A DNA stretch of 64,000 nt, from positions 24,347 to 88,346 of the forward strand of contig CAZAFL010000011.1 of the NCBI GenBank assembly GCA_964484465.1, written 5' to 3'. Positions 34,354 to 43,473 of the stretch are shown here, in pieces. Under the pieces are notes generated by a model that searched no databases, was not told the origin of the DNA, and saw nothing but the letters and a program-made list of their open reading frames with translations. Each line of letters begins with the position of its first letter. Within the stretch, counting starts at the first letter, position 1. The stretch comes from CAZAFL01 sp964484465 (lineage in GTDB: Bacteria > Bacteroidota > Ignavibacteria > UBA10030 > SZUA-254). Position numbers and translations under genes: made by a program.

Positions 34354-35862
34354 ATGATGTTATCGAAATTACTTGATGGTGTGGTTGTCACCAAGATGTT
34401 CCAGACGATGTATGGTCAGATGGTTGTCACTCACGATGTTGAGGTGGGTCGTGTTCATTATGATTCCCGCAGGGTGAAAGCAGGTGATATGTTCGTTGCC
34501 ATTCACGGGGCTCAGTCTGACGGGCATACATATATAAAGGATGCGGTCGATAATGGCGCCAAGGTTGTACTCATGGAGAAAGACGATGCAATGCCTGACG
34601 CTTTCTTTATGCATAACGGTGTCGTAAAAATTGTCGTCGCGAATGGTAGAATTGCTCTGGCGCAGATTGCTTCAAATTTTTTTAATCAACCGTCACGGTC
34701 GTTAACAATGGTAGGAGTCACCGGCACGAACGGGAAGACTACTACGACAAACTTGATCCGCTCGGTCCTCGAGCAGCATGGGGGTTTAACAGGTCTTATC
34801 GGTACAATTGAGCACAACATCGGAGGTAAAGTTATTCCAGCGACACATACAACACCCGAATCGTTGGAGCTTCAGGAGTTATTGCGGAACATGGTTGAGA
34901 GCGGATGCACTTCAGCCGTGATGGAGGTTTCCTCGCATGCCCTTCACCAGCATCGTGTTGACGGGCTGGAATTCAAGGTTGCTGTATTCACGAATTTGAC
35001 CCAGGATCATCTGGATTACCACGGTACCATGGAAGAATATTTTATTGCAAAAAAAATATTATTTGAAGAGCTTCAACCGTCTGCGTTCGCTGTAATCAAT
35101 ATGGATGATGCTTGGGGAAAACGCATGACGGAAGCAACTCGCTCAAGAGTTCTATCCTATGGGACAACTACCGCCGCTGAGGTTCGCGCAATCGATATTC
35201 GACTGTCAATGAAGGAGATTCGGTTTACACTAGTGTATGGAAAAGAGCAGGTGTTGATCAGCTCATCCTTGATTGGAAGATTTAATGTTTACAACATCCT
35301 TGCAGCGTCCGCAGCGGGTATCGCCCTGCAGATTCCGCTCCCGGTTATTCAGCAGGCGATTCTTCAAACAAAAAATGTTCGCGGAAGGTTTGAACAAATC
35401 TCGTCGCCGGACGGATGGACGGCAATTATAGACTATGCGCACACTCCGGATGCGCTTGAGAAGGCGTTGATAGCTGTGCATGATGTGTTTGATTCGTCCG
35501 TCCGCGGTCGTATCATCACAGTCTTCGGATGCGGAGGGAACCGGGATAGAAGAAAACGTCCGGTAATGGCAGAAGTTGCCACGAGGCTGAGCGATGTTAC
35601 TATCATAACATCCGATAATCCGAGAAATGAACAACCTGACGCGATTGTTGATGAAATAATGGTTGGGGTTCGGAGCGGAGCAACAGTCCGTAGGGAAGTC
35701 GACCGAAGACAAGCGATAGCTCTTGCCCTCGGGTTGGCGCAAGGGCATGACGTTGTACTCGTTGCCGGGAAGGGACATGAAGAATACCAAATTATCGGAA
35801 ATGAAAGAATCCATTTCAGCGACCGCGAAGCCGTTGAAGAGTTCATTCGATCGCATGCATGA
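34354..35862 (+). CDS. murE: UDP-MurNAc-L-Ala-D-Glu--meso-diaminopimelate ligase
   Basis: Cytoplasmic Mur ligase that adds the third residue of the stem peptide. 502 aa from ATG 34354. N-terminal UDP-binding block VHYDSRRVKAGDMFVAI, ATP loop GVTGTNGKTTTT (about 118), and C-terminal DNPRNEQP near 420. The DNPR motif is diagnostic for meso-DAP as substrate, so the wall is of the DAP type. The frame is open from TTG 34300, but the conserved N-terminus (MLSKLLDG) starts at 34354 with GAGAG-type sequence in front. Coupled to murF by ATGA. Confidence 0.96.
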   Translation: MMLSKLLDGVVVTKMFQTMYGQMVVTHDVEVGRVHYDSRRVKAGDMFVAIHGAQSDGHTYIKDAVDNGAKVVLMEKDDAMPDAFFMHNGVVKIVVANGRIALAQIASNFFNQPSRSLTMVGVTGTNGKTTTTNLIRSVLEQHGGLTGLIGTIEHNIGGKVIPATHTTPESLELQELLRNMVESGCTSAVMEVSSHALHQHRVDGLEFKVAVFTNLTQDHLDYHGTMEEYFIAKKILFEELQPSAFAVINMDDAWGKRMTEATRSRVLSYGTTTAAEVRAIDIRLSMKEIRFTLVYGKEQVLISSSLIGRFNVYNILAASAAGIALQIPLPVIQQAILQTKNVRGRFEQISSPDGWTAIIDYAHTPDALEKALIAVHDVFDSSVRGRIITVFGCGGNRDRRKRPVMAEVATRLSDVTIITSDNPRNEQPDAIVDEIMVGVRSGATVRREVDRRQAIALALGLAQGHDVVLVAGKGHEEYQIIGNERIHFSDREAVEEFIRSHA

Positions 35863-37250
35863 AGCTGACGCTTGATGATTTACTTGCTATCCAACACCTG
35901 GAAATGAAAAGACCCGATTTGCTGAAGACAAGGAATTTCCATGGTGTTTCGACCGACTCCCGGACGATCCGGCGGGGAGAGATATTTTTTGCACTCCGAG
36001 GTGAAACGTTCGATGGCCATGCATTTATCGGACAGGCGCTTGCGCGGGGTGCAGCATGTGTCGCAGTGGATAAGCGAGCCGACGTGCGAAAGCTCCACGG
36101 TAAACCTGTGCTCGTGGTTCGGGACACGACGAAAGCGCTTGGAGACCTTGCGCATGTTTACAGGAAAAAATTTGACATTCCCATCATTGCAGTCGCCGGC
36201 AGCAATGGAAAAACGACGACCAAGGAAATGATCTCTGCTGTTTTACGGACAAAGAGCAATGTGCTCAGCACGAAGGGTAATTTAAATAATAATATCGGTG
36301 TGCCGCAGACGTTATTCCGGTTACATGAGCAACACGACGCAGCAGTTGTTGAGCTGGGGACAAACCATCCGGGTGAATTAAAATATTTGTGCGACGTACT
36401 TTGTCCTACTCATGGTGTCATTACAAACATCGGCAGCGAACACCTTGAGTTTTTTAGAGATCTCAGCGGTGTTGCGAAAGAAGAGGGCACATTGTTTTCA
36501 GTGTTGGGTTCTTCAGGCACCGGATTTGTCAATGAAGATGACGGGCGCGTTGCTGCACAAGCAAAGAAGTTAAAGACAGCTATCACCTATGGTTTTTCAA
36601 GCCGCAGAGTTAACGTGCGTGGTAAATATCTCGGAGGGAATAAGAAAGGATGTGCAAGGTTTTCAGTGAAAAGTTTTGCAGGGAAAGAATTTGAAATCCA
36701 GCTATCTGTCCCCGGCAGACATACAATGGCAAATGCGCTTGCCGCCGCCGCCATCGGGTTATCGTTCGATGTGCCGCCGAGGGAAATTCAACGGGCACTA
36801 AAATTATTTTTCCCTGTAGACAAGCGAATGGAAATGAAAACTGTTTCAGGAGTCGTACTGCTGAACGATACCTATAACGCAAATCCCGATTCAGTTCTTT
36901 CAGCTCTTGATACGCTGGATTCGATGACTTGCAAAGGTAAAAAAATCATCATCCTTGCAGATATGCTCGAATTAGGTAAAACATCGCGCCGTGAGCATAA
37001 AAAAATAGCGCAGGCAGTTGTCGAAAGAGGATTTGCATACGTGCTTACGTACGGTGATCAAATGAAAGCTGTTCATAACCGGATATCGGCAACGTTCAAC
37101 AAGCACTTCCAAGACCGGAAAGTATTATCACGAGCTGCCGCGGATCTTATTTCTTCCGGAGATATCGTGCTGGTGAAAGGCTCGCGCGGAATGAACATGA
37201 ATGAAGTTGTTGATCTTCTCATACAACATTTGGAGAAAAAAGCGACATGA
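35859..37250 (+). CDS. murF: UDP-MurNAc-tripeptide--D-Ala-D-Ala ligase
   Basis: Adds D-Ala-D-Ala to the UDP-MurNAc tripeptide. 463 aa. Blocks: GVSTDSRTIRRGEIFFALRG at the N-terminus, ATP loop VAGSNGKTTTKEM (about 110), TKGNLNNNIGVPQTL, and C-terminal LNDTYNANPDS and VKGSRGMNMNEVV. Overlaps murE and the next ORF by 4 bp each. A D-Ala-D-Ala ligase gene (ddl) is not in this cluster and must lie elsewhere. Confidence 0.97.
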   Translation: MKLTLDDLLAIQHLEMKRPDLLKTRNFHGVSTDSRTIRRGEIFFALRGETFDGHAFIGQALARGAACVAVDKRADVRKLHGKPVLVVRDTTKALGDLAHVYRKKFDIPIIAVAGSNGKTTTKEMISAVLRTKSNVLSTKGNLNNNIGVPQTLFRLHEQHDAAVVELGTNHPGELKYLCDVLCPTHGVITNIGSEHLEFFRDLSGVAKEEGTLFSVLGSSGTGFVNEDDGRVAAQAKKLKTAITYGFSSRRVNVRGKYLGGNKKGCARFSVKSFAGKEFEIQLSVPGRHTMANALAAAAIGLSFDVPPREIQRALKLFFPVDKRMEMKTVSGVVLLNDTYNANPDSVLSALDTLDSMTCKGKKIIILADMLELGKTSRREHKKIAQAVVERGFAYVLTYGDQMKAVHNRISATFNKHFQDRKVLSRAAADLISSGDIVLVKGSRGMNMNEVVDLLIQHLEKKAT

Positions 37251-37747
37251 AGTGTTTTGTTCTTATCCTTGTAGTAATTGCCGGAACTACGGTTGCACAA
37301 AATCATCATGCCGATTTTTCTGGGAAGTGGAAGTTAAATCTCAAGAAAAGCAAAGACTTGTCAGAATCATTCCGTGCGGTGACCTCCTACACAATGGAAG
37401 TTGCACAAACAACAGATTCAATGGTGGTCGGGAGAGAAATGACCGGAGAAGGACAGACGGTAAATTTTCCGCCGACAGTTTATAAATTTGATAACTCCGA
37501 GGTGTATCGCGAAGACACGCTTCGCGGGTCAAAACGATGGATACGGTCTTCGTGGACAACAACGGGAGAAAAATTGATTGTCACGAACAGAGTGGCGCTG
37601 AAACAGCGGGCGGGTGAGCAGCGATACACCGAAACCGATGTGTGGGAATTCGGAAAGAAGAACACATTGCTGCTGCTTGTTACTCAAAAATATGAGAAGA
37701 ATGATTCCACTCACAGTGAACAGCGCGTCTTCAATCGGGTGCGATAA
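37247..37747 (+). CDS. small secreted protein, lipocalin-like (dcw insert X3)
   Basis: 166 aa, unrecognised. Residues 1-18 (KCFVLILVVIAGTTVAQ) are a signal peptide. The mature part starts HHADFSGKWKLNLKKSKDLSE, a pattern common to small lipocalin-like beta-barrels of Bacteroidota, and is predicted all-beta (TDSMVVGREMTGEG, GEKLIVTNRVAL). It overlaps murF by 4 bp (ATGA) and mraY by 1 bp (TAATG), so it is translated as part of the wall-synthesis run. A periplasmic protein encoded between two lipid II genes is odd; its role is unknown. Confidence 0.75.
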   Translation: MKCFVLILVVIAGTTVAQNHHADFSGKWKLNLKKSKDLSESFRAVTSYTMEVAQTTDSMVVGREMTGEGQTVNFPPTVYKFDNSEVYREDTLRGSKRWIRSSWTTTGEKLIVTNRVALKQRAGEQRYTETDVWEFGKKNTLLLLVTQKYEKNDSTHSEQRVFNRVR

Positions 37748-38871
37748 TGTTGTATTATTTCTTTGAATATATCCATCGAAAGTTGAATCCTCCTGGTTTC
37801 GGGTTGTTCCGTTACATCACATTCCGGGCGGGAGCCGCAGCAGTGACCGCACTCATTATCGGATTTTGGCTCGGGCCGAAAATCATCCGGAAACTTAAAG
37901 AACGGCAAATCGGTGAAGCGGCTAAACTGGAAGCGCCCAAGACACATCTGAGTAAAGCAGGAACGCCGACGATGGGTGGGTTGATTGTGCTTTCTGCGAT
38001 CATCATCCCGGCATTCCTCTGGGCTGATATCAAGAATGGATATGTTATCCTGATTCTATTTGTTACCGCCTGGCTTGGTATCGTTGGGTTTCTTGATGAC
38101 TATTTAAAGGTTGTAAAAAAAAAACCGAAAGGGCTTATCGGCCGGTACAAAATTGTCGGGCAAGTTGTCGCCGGCCTGGTGGTCGGAGGAACGATTTATT
38201 TTTTTCCCCAGTGGATAGACCCGGATCTGGTAAAATATGCCTCGTCGACAACGGTCCCTTTCGTCAAGCACTTAGAGGTGAATTTTGGAATATTCTATAT
38301 CCCGATCGTCATATTTATCATCACGGCAACAAGCAATGCAGTGAACCTCACTGACGGGCTTGACGGCTTAGCTGCTGGAACGGTCGGCATCGTCGGCCTC
38401 ACGCTTGCTGTGATTAGCTATGTCTCCGGTCATTCGGAGATAAGTCAGTATCTCACGATCCCATTTTTACGCGGAAACGGAGAACTCAGCATTTACTGTG
38501 CGGCACTCGTGGGCGCTGCTCTCGGATTTCTTTGGTTCAATACGTACCCGGCGCAAGTGTTCATGGGCGATACGGGTTCCTTAGCGCTTGGAGGAGCTAT
38601 CGGGGCATTGTGTGTAATGATTAAGAAGGAATTATTACTTCCGACACTCGGCGGAGTTTTTCTCATGGAAACGGCTTCTGTTATTATTCAGCGGATGTAT
38701 TTCAAATATACAAAAAGAAAGTATGGCGAAGGGAGACGCGTGTTTAAAATGGCTCCGTTACATCACCATTTTGAGATGCTCGGCTGGCCGGAGCCAAAAA
38801 TTGTGACCAGGTTTTATATCATCGCGATATTATTCATGATTTTAAGCCTTGCAACGTTTAAGGTGAGATAA
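37747..38871 (+). CDS. mraY: phospho-N-acetylmuramoyl-pentapeptide-transferase
   Basis: Integral membrane enzyme that makes lipid I from UDP-MurNAc-pentapeptide and undecaprenyl phosphate. 374 aa, about 10 TM helices. Signature residues are present: KAGTPTMGG, FLDDYLKV (Mg-binding Asp pair), NLTDGLDGLAAG, GDTGSLALGGAIG and HHHFE. Starts on the A of the preceding TAA (TAATG). Confidence 0.98.
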   Translation: MLYYFFEYIHRKLNPPGFGLFRYITFRAGAAAVTALIIGFWLGPKIIRKLKERQIGEAAKLEAPKTHLSKAGTPTMGGLIVLSAIIIPAFLWADIKNGYVILILFVTAWLGIVGFLDDYLKVVKKKPKGLIGRYKIVGQVVAGLVVGGTIYFFPQWIDPDLVKYASSTTVPFVKHLEVNFGIFYIPIVIFIITATSNAVNLTDGLDGLAAGTVGIVGLTLAVISYVSGHSEISQYLTIPFLRGNGELSIYCAALVGAALGFLWFNTYPAQVFMGDTGSLALGGAIGALCVMIKKELLLPTLGGVFLMETASVIIQRMYFKYTKRKYGEGRRVFKMAPLHHHFEMLGWPEPKIVTRFYIIAILFMILSLATFKVR

Positions 38872-38904
38872 TGCCGTGTGGGGACGAACACACAGAGAAG
38901 AGTA

Positions 38905-40284
38905 ATGTTGACCACAGTACCGACACGAAATGAAATTGGTGGGAAAAAAATTTCAATCATTGGCGCAGCGAGAAGCGGTGTTGCAGCTGCAGAACTGCTG
39001 AAGTCCCATGGTGCCGACGTATTCGTCAGTGATAACAGTTCTGCGGAGAAAATATCAGCACAAATGTCACTGCTCGAGGCTCGGGGAATTCCGTTTGAAA
39101 CGGGTAAACACAGTGAGCGGGTGTATGATGCAGAACTGGTTGTTCTTAGCCCCGGCGTCCCGTCGGCTTCGTCCGTTGTGGTTGAAGCTCTGCGAAGAAA
39201 GCTCCCTATTATCAGTGAACTGGAAGCTGCAAGCTGGTTCTGCGAATCACCCATCGTTGCCATTACCGGAAGCAACGGCAAGACAACGACTACAACGCTT
39301 ATCGGGCGGATGCTTCATGATGCGAAGAAAAAACATGTTGTCGGCGGAAATATCGGGACCGCATTTTCGCTCATTGTGCAGGAACTTGACCAAACATCAA
39401 TTGCAGTTCTAGAAGTGAGCAGTTTTCAATTGGACTATATCGAATCGTTTCGACCCCATATTTCAATTCTTCTGAACATAACGCCTGACCATCTTGACCG
39501 TTATGGCGGATCGATGGAGAAATATGCAGCGGCAAAATGCCGCATCTTTAAAAATCAAACAGACGGCGATTATCTGATCTATAATTATGATGATCAGGAA
39601 ACAAAAACCCGGGTTCAGCAAATGGCAGGAAGCAGCATTAAGACCATCCCCTTCGGGCTCAAGCGAATGTTTGAAAACGGCGCATTTGTCGAGCAGGGAA
39701 AGCTTATGACTGTAATCGACAATCAAACCACCACCGTGATTGATACGGAGGCGATCAGCATCCCGGGGACACACAATCTCTACAATTCAATGGCGGCGAC
39801 ACTTGCGGGCCAGTTATTAACTGTCAGCACAGCTTCGCTTCGTGCAACATTGAAGAACTTCAAAGGAGTAGAACATCGTTTGGAGTTTGTCAGAGAACTG
39901 CAGGGCGTTAAGTATATCAACGATTCGAAAGCAACGAATGTTGATTCGGTTTGGTATGCTCTCCAGGCTTACACCGAACCTATTATCCTCTTGCTCGGCG
40001 GACGTGATAAAGGAAATGATTATTCCCGATTGGCGGAACCGGTGAGAAAACATGTGAAGGCAATTGTGGCGATTGGAGAATCTGCCGACAAAGTATACAG
40101 AATGTTTAGTGAGATCACGAGAGTCGAGAAAGCGGGATCAATGGAGGAGGCGCTAAAGCTTGCGCGAGTTTCCGCGGCGCCGGGGGATATCGTACTTCTG
40201 TCTCCCGCGTGTGCATCGTTTGATTGGTTTGAAAATTATGAGCACCGTGGGAAAGTGTTTAAACAGCTGGTGAACTCGTTATGA
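38905..40284 (+). CDS. murD: UDP-N-acetylmuramoylalanine--D-glutamate ligase
   Basis: Adds D-Glu to UDP-MurNAc-L-Ala. 459 aa from ATG 38905, which has GAGAAGAG in front; GTG 38878 would add 9 residues. N-terminal ISIIGAARSGVAAAELL, ATP loop ITGSNGKTTTTTLI (about 120), LNITPDHLDRYG, and C-terminal YINDSKATNVDS and LSPACASFDWFENYEHRG are typical of MurD. Its stop overlaps the ftsW start by 4 bp. Confidence 0.97.
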   Translation: MLTTVPTRNEIGGKKISIIGAARSGVAAAELLKSHGADVFVSDNSSAEKISAQMSLLEARGIPFETGKHSERVYDAELVVLSPGVPSASSVVVEALRRKLPIISELEAASWFCESPIVAITGSNGKTTTTTLIGRMLHDAKKKHVVGGNIGTAFSLIVQELDQTSIAVLEVSSFQLDYIESFRPHISILLNITPDHLDRYGGSMEKYAAAKCRIFKNQTDGDYLIYNYDDQETKTRVQQMAGSSIKTIPFGLKRMFENGAFVEQGKLMTVIDNQTTTVIDTEAISIPGTHNLYNSMAATLAGQLLTVSTASLRATLKNFKGVEHRLEFVRELQGVKYINDSKATNVDSVWYALQAYTEPIILLLGGRDKGNDYSRLAEPVRKHVKAIVAIGESADKVYRMFSEITRVEKAGSMEEALKLARVSAAPGDIVLLSPACASFDWFENYEHRGKVFKQLVNSL

Positions 40285-41453
40285 GCGGCTCGCGACATAA
40301 CCATATAGATATTCCAGTTCTCATTTCCGTGCTTACATTGATGTTGCTGAGCCTTGGTGTTGTGTACAGCGCGTCAGCAAGCTACGCGTTTGCTAAGTAT
40401 GGTGAAAGTGAACGGATGTTAACGAGTCATGCAATTAAAGTATTGATCGGCATCGTTGCGCTCTTTGTTGGCATGTCGATTGATTATCACAAACTGCAGC
40501 GTCTGACTAAATTTGCAGTTATCGTTGCAGTTTGTTTGCTGATTGCAACTTTGGTCACTGGAGGAGAAGCGAAAGGAGCAACGCGCTGGCTGCGTTACAG
40601 CGGTATTGGTTTGCAGCCCTCTGAGTTTGCAAAGTATGCCCTCCTCTTCCATTTGTGCACGCTCATTGCTGTAAAAGGTGAGTTGGTGAGGGATTTCAAA
40701 AAAGGGTTTATCCCAATGATGGTATGGATTGGGTTTGTCACATTGCTGGTAATGCTGCAGCCGAATTTCAGCATGGGCGCAATGATTTTTCTTTTAAGCC
40801 TAGTCGTATTGTTTATTGGGCGGGCAAAGTTTTCTCACATTGCGATTACCTTTGCAGTCTTACTGCCGGTGATACTGGTGTATATGTTAAGCGCTGAATA
40901 TCGGCGGGCACGTATCATGTCGTTTTTTCACGGCGGTAGTGGCTCAGGTGGAAAATCAAACTATCAGGTCTGGCAGGGGATCCTGGGATTCGGCAACGGA
41001 GGAATGTTTGGCGTGGGCCCTGGGGAGAGTAAGCAGAGAGATTTTTTTCTCCCGGAACCCTACGGTGATTTCGTATTCTCAATTGTTGGTGAAGAATACG
41101 GCTTCATCGGGACAATGTTTCTCATGGGCCTGTTTGTCATCATCATGTACCGCGGTTTTAAGATTGCAAAATTCGCAACCGATGAATTCGGCAAAAATGT
41201 GGCTGTGGCAATAACAAGTGCGATCATTTTTTATGCTTTGATTAACGCCGGTGTGACGCTCGGGCTTTTTCCGACGACGGGATTGCCGATGCCGTTTGTG
41301 AGTTATGGAGGATCGTCGATGGTGTTTTCTGCATTTGCTATCGGTGTTCTCCTGAACATTTCATCACAGACGGATATGCATCCAAGGGTACGCGAGACCG
41401 CACCAATCGAAGCCGCCGATGTTGGCGACGTTTCAGTAAGAAAGGTGTATTGA
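40281..41453 (+). CDS. ftsW: SEDS-family septal peptidoglycan polymerase FtsW
   Basis: A 390-aa polytopic membrane protein that polymerises lipid II together with FtsI. About 10 TM helices. SEDS blocks: GVVYSASASYAF, ATRWLRYSGIGLQPSEFAKYALL (with catalytic-region residues), LLVMLQPNFSMGAMIF, GESKQRDFFLPEPYGDFVFSIVGEEYGFIG and TTGLPMPFVSYGGSS. Location between murD and murG favours FtsW over RodA. ATGA overlap with murD. Confidence 0.96.
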   Translation: MSGSRHNHIDIPVLISVLTLMLLSLGVVYSASASYAFAKYGESERMLTSHAIKVLIGIVALFVGMSIDYHKLQRLTKFAVIVAVCLLIATLVTGGEAKGATRWLRYSGIGLQPSEFAKYALLFHLCTLIAVKGELVRDFKKGFIPMMVWIGFVTLLVMLQPNFSMGAMIFLLSLVVLFIGRAKFSHIAITFAVLLPVILVYMLSAEYRRARIMSFFHGGSGSGGKSNYQVWQGILGFGNGGMFGVGPGESKQRDFFLPEPYGDFVFSIVGEEYGFIGTMFLMGLFVIIMYRGFKIAKFATDEFGKNVAVAITSAIIFYALINAGVTLGLFPTTGLPMPFVSYGGSSMVFSAFAIGVLLNISSQTDMHPRVRETAPIEAADVGDVSVRKVY

Positions 41454-41454
41454 T

Positions 41455-42561
41455 GTGCGCCCCGTCAGGGTACTATTTGCAGGCGGTGGAACAGGCGGGC
41501 ATCTTTTCCCGGCGATCGCAATTGCCGATGAGGTTAGAGCTCTTGCTGCAGATGCGGAAATTCATTTTGTCGGGACGAAAAATAAAATCGAAGCGCGTAT
41601 CGTTCCCCAAAAAGGATATGAATTTCATTCAATCTGGATTAGCGGTTTCCGGCGCAGGTTTCACATCAGCAATCTGCTTGTTCCGTTAAAAATTATTGTT
41701 TCAATGATGCAGGCACTGTCTATTATAAGGAGTTTTCGACCCGACGTTGTTGTAGGAACCGGGGGGTATGTCTCGGGCCCTGTTCTTCGCGCGGCAATGT
41801 TGTTGCGGATCCCGACGTTGATTCAGGAGCAAAATAGTTATCCGGGCGTAACGACAAGGATCCTCTCCAGGCGGGTGAACGAAGTGCACGTTACGTTTGA
41901 GAGTTCACTGCAATACTTCAAACGGCGGGATAACGTCGTGGTGAGTGGCAATCCTACACGCAATGATTTGGAGAATGTAAGCAGAAACGAAGCATTGGAG
42001 TTTTTCGGATTCAGTGAATCCAATAAACCTGCGATACTTGTCGTGGGCGGAAGTCTGGGTGCTCACTCGATTAATGTAGCCCTCGAGCAATGTATCGGCC
42101 GGTTAATGGAACGCAAGTTGCGCATAATCTGGCAGACAGGAAAAGCGGACATCCAGGACGCAGTTGAGGTTGCGCAAAAATATCCTGCCGACCATATTTG
42201 GGTCCATTCATTTATTGACCGCATGGAGTATGCATACGCAGTTGCCGACATTGTTGTGTGCCGAGCCGGAGCAACGACGATTGCCGAACTCACGCGTCTC
42301 GGGAAACCTGCTATTCTCATTCCCTACCCGTTTGCTACAGCAAATCATCAGGTGGAAAACGCCAGATCGCTTGCGGATGCAGGTGCGGCAGTGATAGTGT
42401 CGGATGAACGAGTATCGGAAGATTTGGAGCAGGCGATAGTTATGCTTCTTGATGATCAACGGCGAGAGCAAGTACGGTCGCAATGCCTGCGTTTCGGAAA
42501 ACCGGGCGCAGCGAATGATATCGCACGAAGAGTGTTAGTGCTATCAAGAAAAAATAAATGA
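41455..42561 (+). CDS. murG: UDP-GlcNAc--lipid I N-acetylglucosaminyltransferase
   Basis: Peripheral inner-membrane transferase that converts lipid I to lipid II. 368 aa from GTG 41455, one base after the ftsW stop. The G loop FAGGGTGGHLFPAIAIADE, VVGTGGYVSGPVLRAA, IQEQNSYPGVTTR, VVGGSLGAHSIN and the donor-binding CRAGATTIAELTRLGKPAILIPYP are complete. Overlaps the following ORF by 4 bp. Confidence 0.97.
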   Translation: MRPVRVLFAGGGTGGHLFPAIAIADEVRALAADAEIHFVGTKNKIEARIVPQKGYEFHSIWISGFRRRFHISNLLVPLKIIVSMMQALSIIRSFRPDVVVGTGGYVSGPVLRAAMLLRIPTLIQEQNSYPGVTTRILSRRVNEVHVTFESSLQYFKRRDNVVVSGNPTRNDLENVSRNEALEFFGFSESNKPAILVVGGSLGAHSINVALEQCIGRLMERKLRIIWQTGKADIQDAVEVAQKYPADHIWVHSFIDRMEYAYAVADIVVCRAGATTIAELTRLGKPAILIPYPFATANHQVENARSLADAGAAVIVSDERVSEDLEQAIVMLLDDQRREQVRSQCLRFGKPGAANDIARRVLVLSRKNK

Positions 42562-43064
42562 AGGATGAAACTACATTTCCAGAGGGTGCACAAGTGTTCC
42601 GGTATAAACTCGATTTTTATTATCAACAATCGCTTTTGTACTTGATTACACTATTGTTGTACGGCGGAGTTCGCGGAACAATTACATTCGAGCGGATGCC
42701 GTCGCTCGCTGCCGACCCGCTTCTCTATATTATTCTGGTTTTTGTCGTCATATCGTTTTTGGTGCTGCTATTGAATAAAGCTCGTGACCGAAAGCTTATT
42801 ATTATGGATGACCGGATTATCTTCCATCATAAATTTCATGAGCGGGAAATTCCTCTTTCGACGATCGAATGGTTTCACGTCGGCAGAGAACGCCTGGTGC
42901 AAACGGCTGGTCGGTTTCAGGTTATTGTGTTTAAGATTAAGGACCGCCGCCGCTTGTTCCGTATCAGGGTCGGACGATACGAGCATGAGAAAGAATTAAT
43001 TGAGGAAATGTACCGCATTGCAGAACGGGTCCCAAAAGCAAAGCGTCCAAGGTTCAGCGCATAA
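42558..43064 (+). CDS. uncharacterised membrane protein with PH-like tail (dcw insert X4)
   Basis: 168 aa, unrecognised. Two TM helices form an N-terminal hairpin (about 22-40 and 56-73). The cytoplasmic remainder (75-168) starts DRKLIIMDDRIIFHHKFHEREIPLSTIEWFHVGRER and looks like a small PH/bPH-type beta domain, ending in a basic tail (PKAKRPRFSA). The ATG overlaps the murG stop (ATGA), so translation is coupled. The layout resembles small bacterial membrane-PH proteins of unknown function. Position suggests a link to wall precursor synthesis. Confidence 0.7.
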   Translation: MKDETTFPEGAQVFRYKLDFYYQQSLLYLITLLLYGGVRGTITFERMPSLAADPLLYIILVFVVISFLVLLLNKARDRKLIIMDDRIIFHHKFHEREIPLSTIEWFHVGRERLVQTAGRFQVIVFKIKDRRRLFRIRVGRYEHEKELIEEMYRIAERVPKAKRPRFSA

Positions 43065-43093
43065 GTAATTCATTATTTTTTAGAAGGACAGTC

Positions 43094-43456
43094 ATGATAA
43101 CGATTATGCAATACGTGGTATTAGGGCTTGTTGTCGGCGTTCTCGCCGGAGCGCTGGGCATTGGAGGTGCGGTGTTTATTGTGCCTGCCCTGGTGTATCT
43201 CTTCGGCTGGGAACAGCATATGGCACAGGGAACAACACTCGCGATGCTTATTCCGCCGATAGGGATTCTCGCCGCCTGGCGGTATTACCAGGCGGGACAT
43301 GTTGATATAAAAATTGCGTTGCTCATGTGTGTCGGTTTCTTCATCGGTGGATATTTTGGGGGAATGATTGCAAATCAGCTTCCGGCAATGACGCTGAGGA
43401 AAATTTTTGGAGGAGCGCTTTTGTTGATTTCATTACGAATGATCCTTGGAAAATAA
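43094..43456 (+). CDS. half-size TauE/SafE (DUF81) family membrane protein (dcw insert X5)
   Basis: 120 aa with four TM helices. The repeat unit of the TauE/SafE permease family is clear: GVLAGALGIGGAVFIVPALVYLFG, then QGTTLAMLIPPIGILAAWRYYQAGHVD and GGYFGGMIANQLP. Full-length family members carry two such units (about 250 aa), so this is a half transporter and would have to dimerise. No second half is adjacent. Members export sulfite, sulfoacetate or other organic anions; the substrate here is unknown. It lies between X4 and murC (17-bp gap to murC). Confidence 0.88.
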   Translation: MITIMQYVVLGLVVGVLAGALGIGGAVFIVPALVYLFGWEQHMAQGTTLAMLIPPIGILAAWRYYQAGHVDIKIALLMCVGFFIGGYFGGMIANQLPAMTLRKIFGGALLLISLRMILGK

Positions 43457-43473
43457 CCAAGCCACAAGGAAAA

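Noticed and set aside
43327..43473. N-terminal extension of MurC
   Set aside because: These 49 codons overlap the TauE-like gene in another frame and are not MurC sequence; AAGGA precedes ATG 43474.
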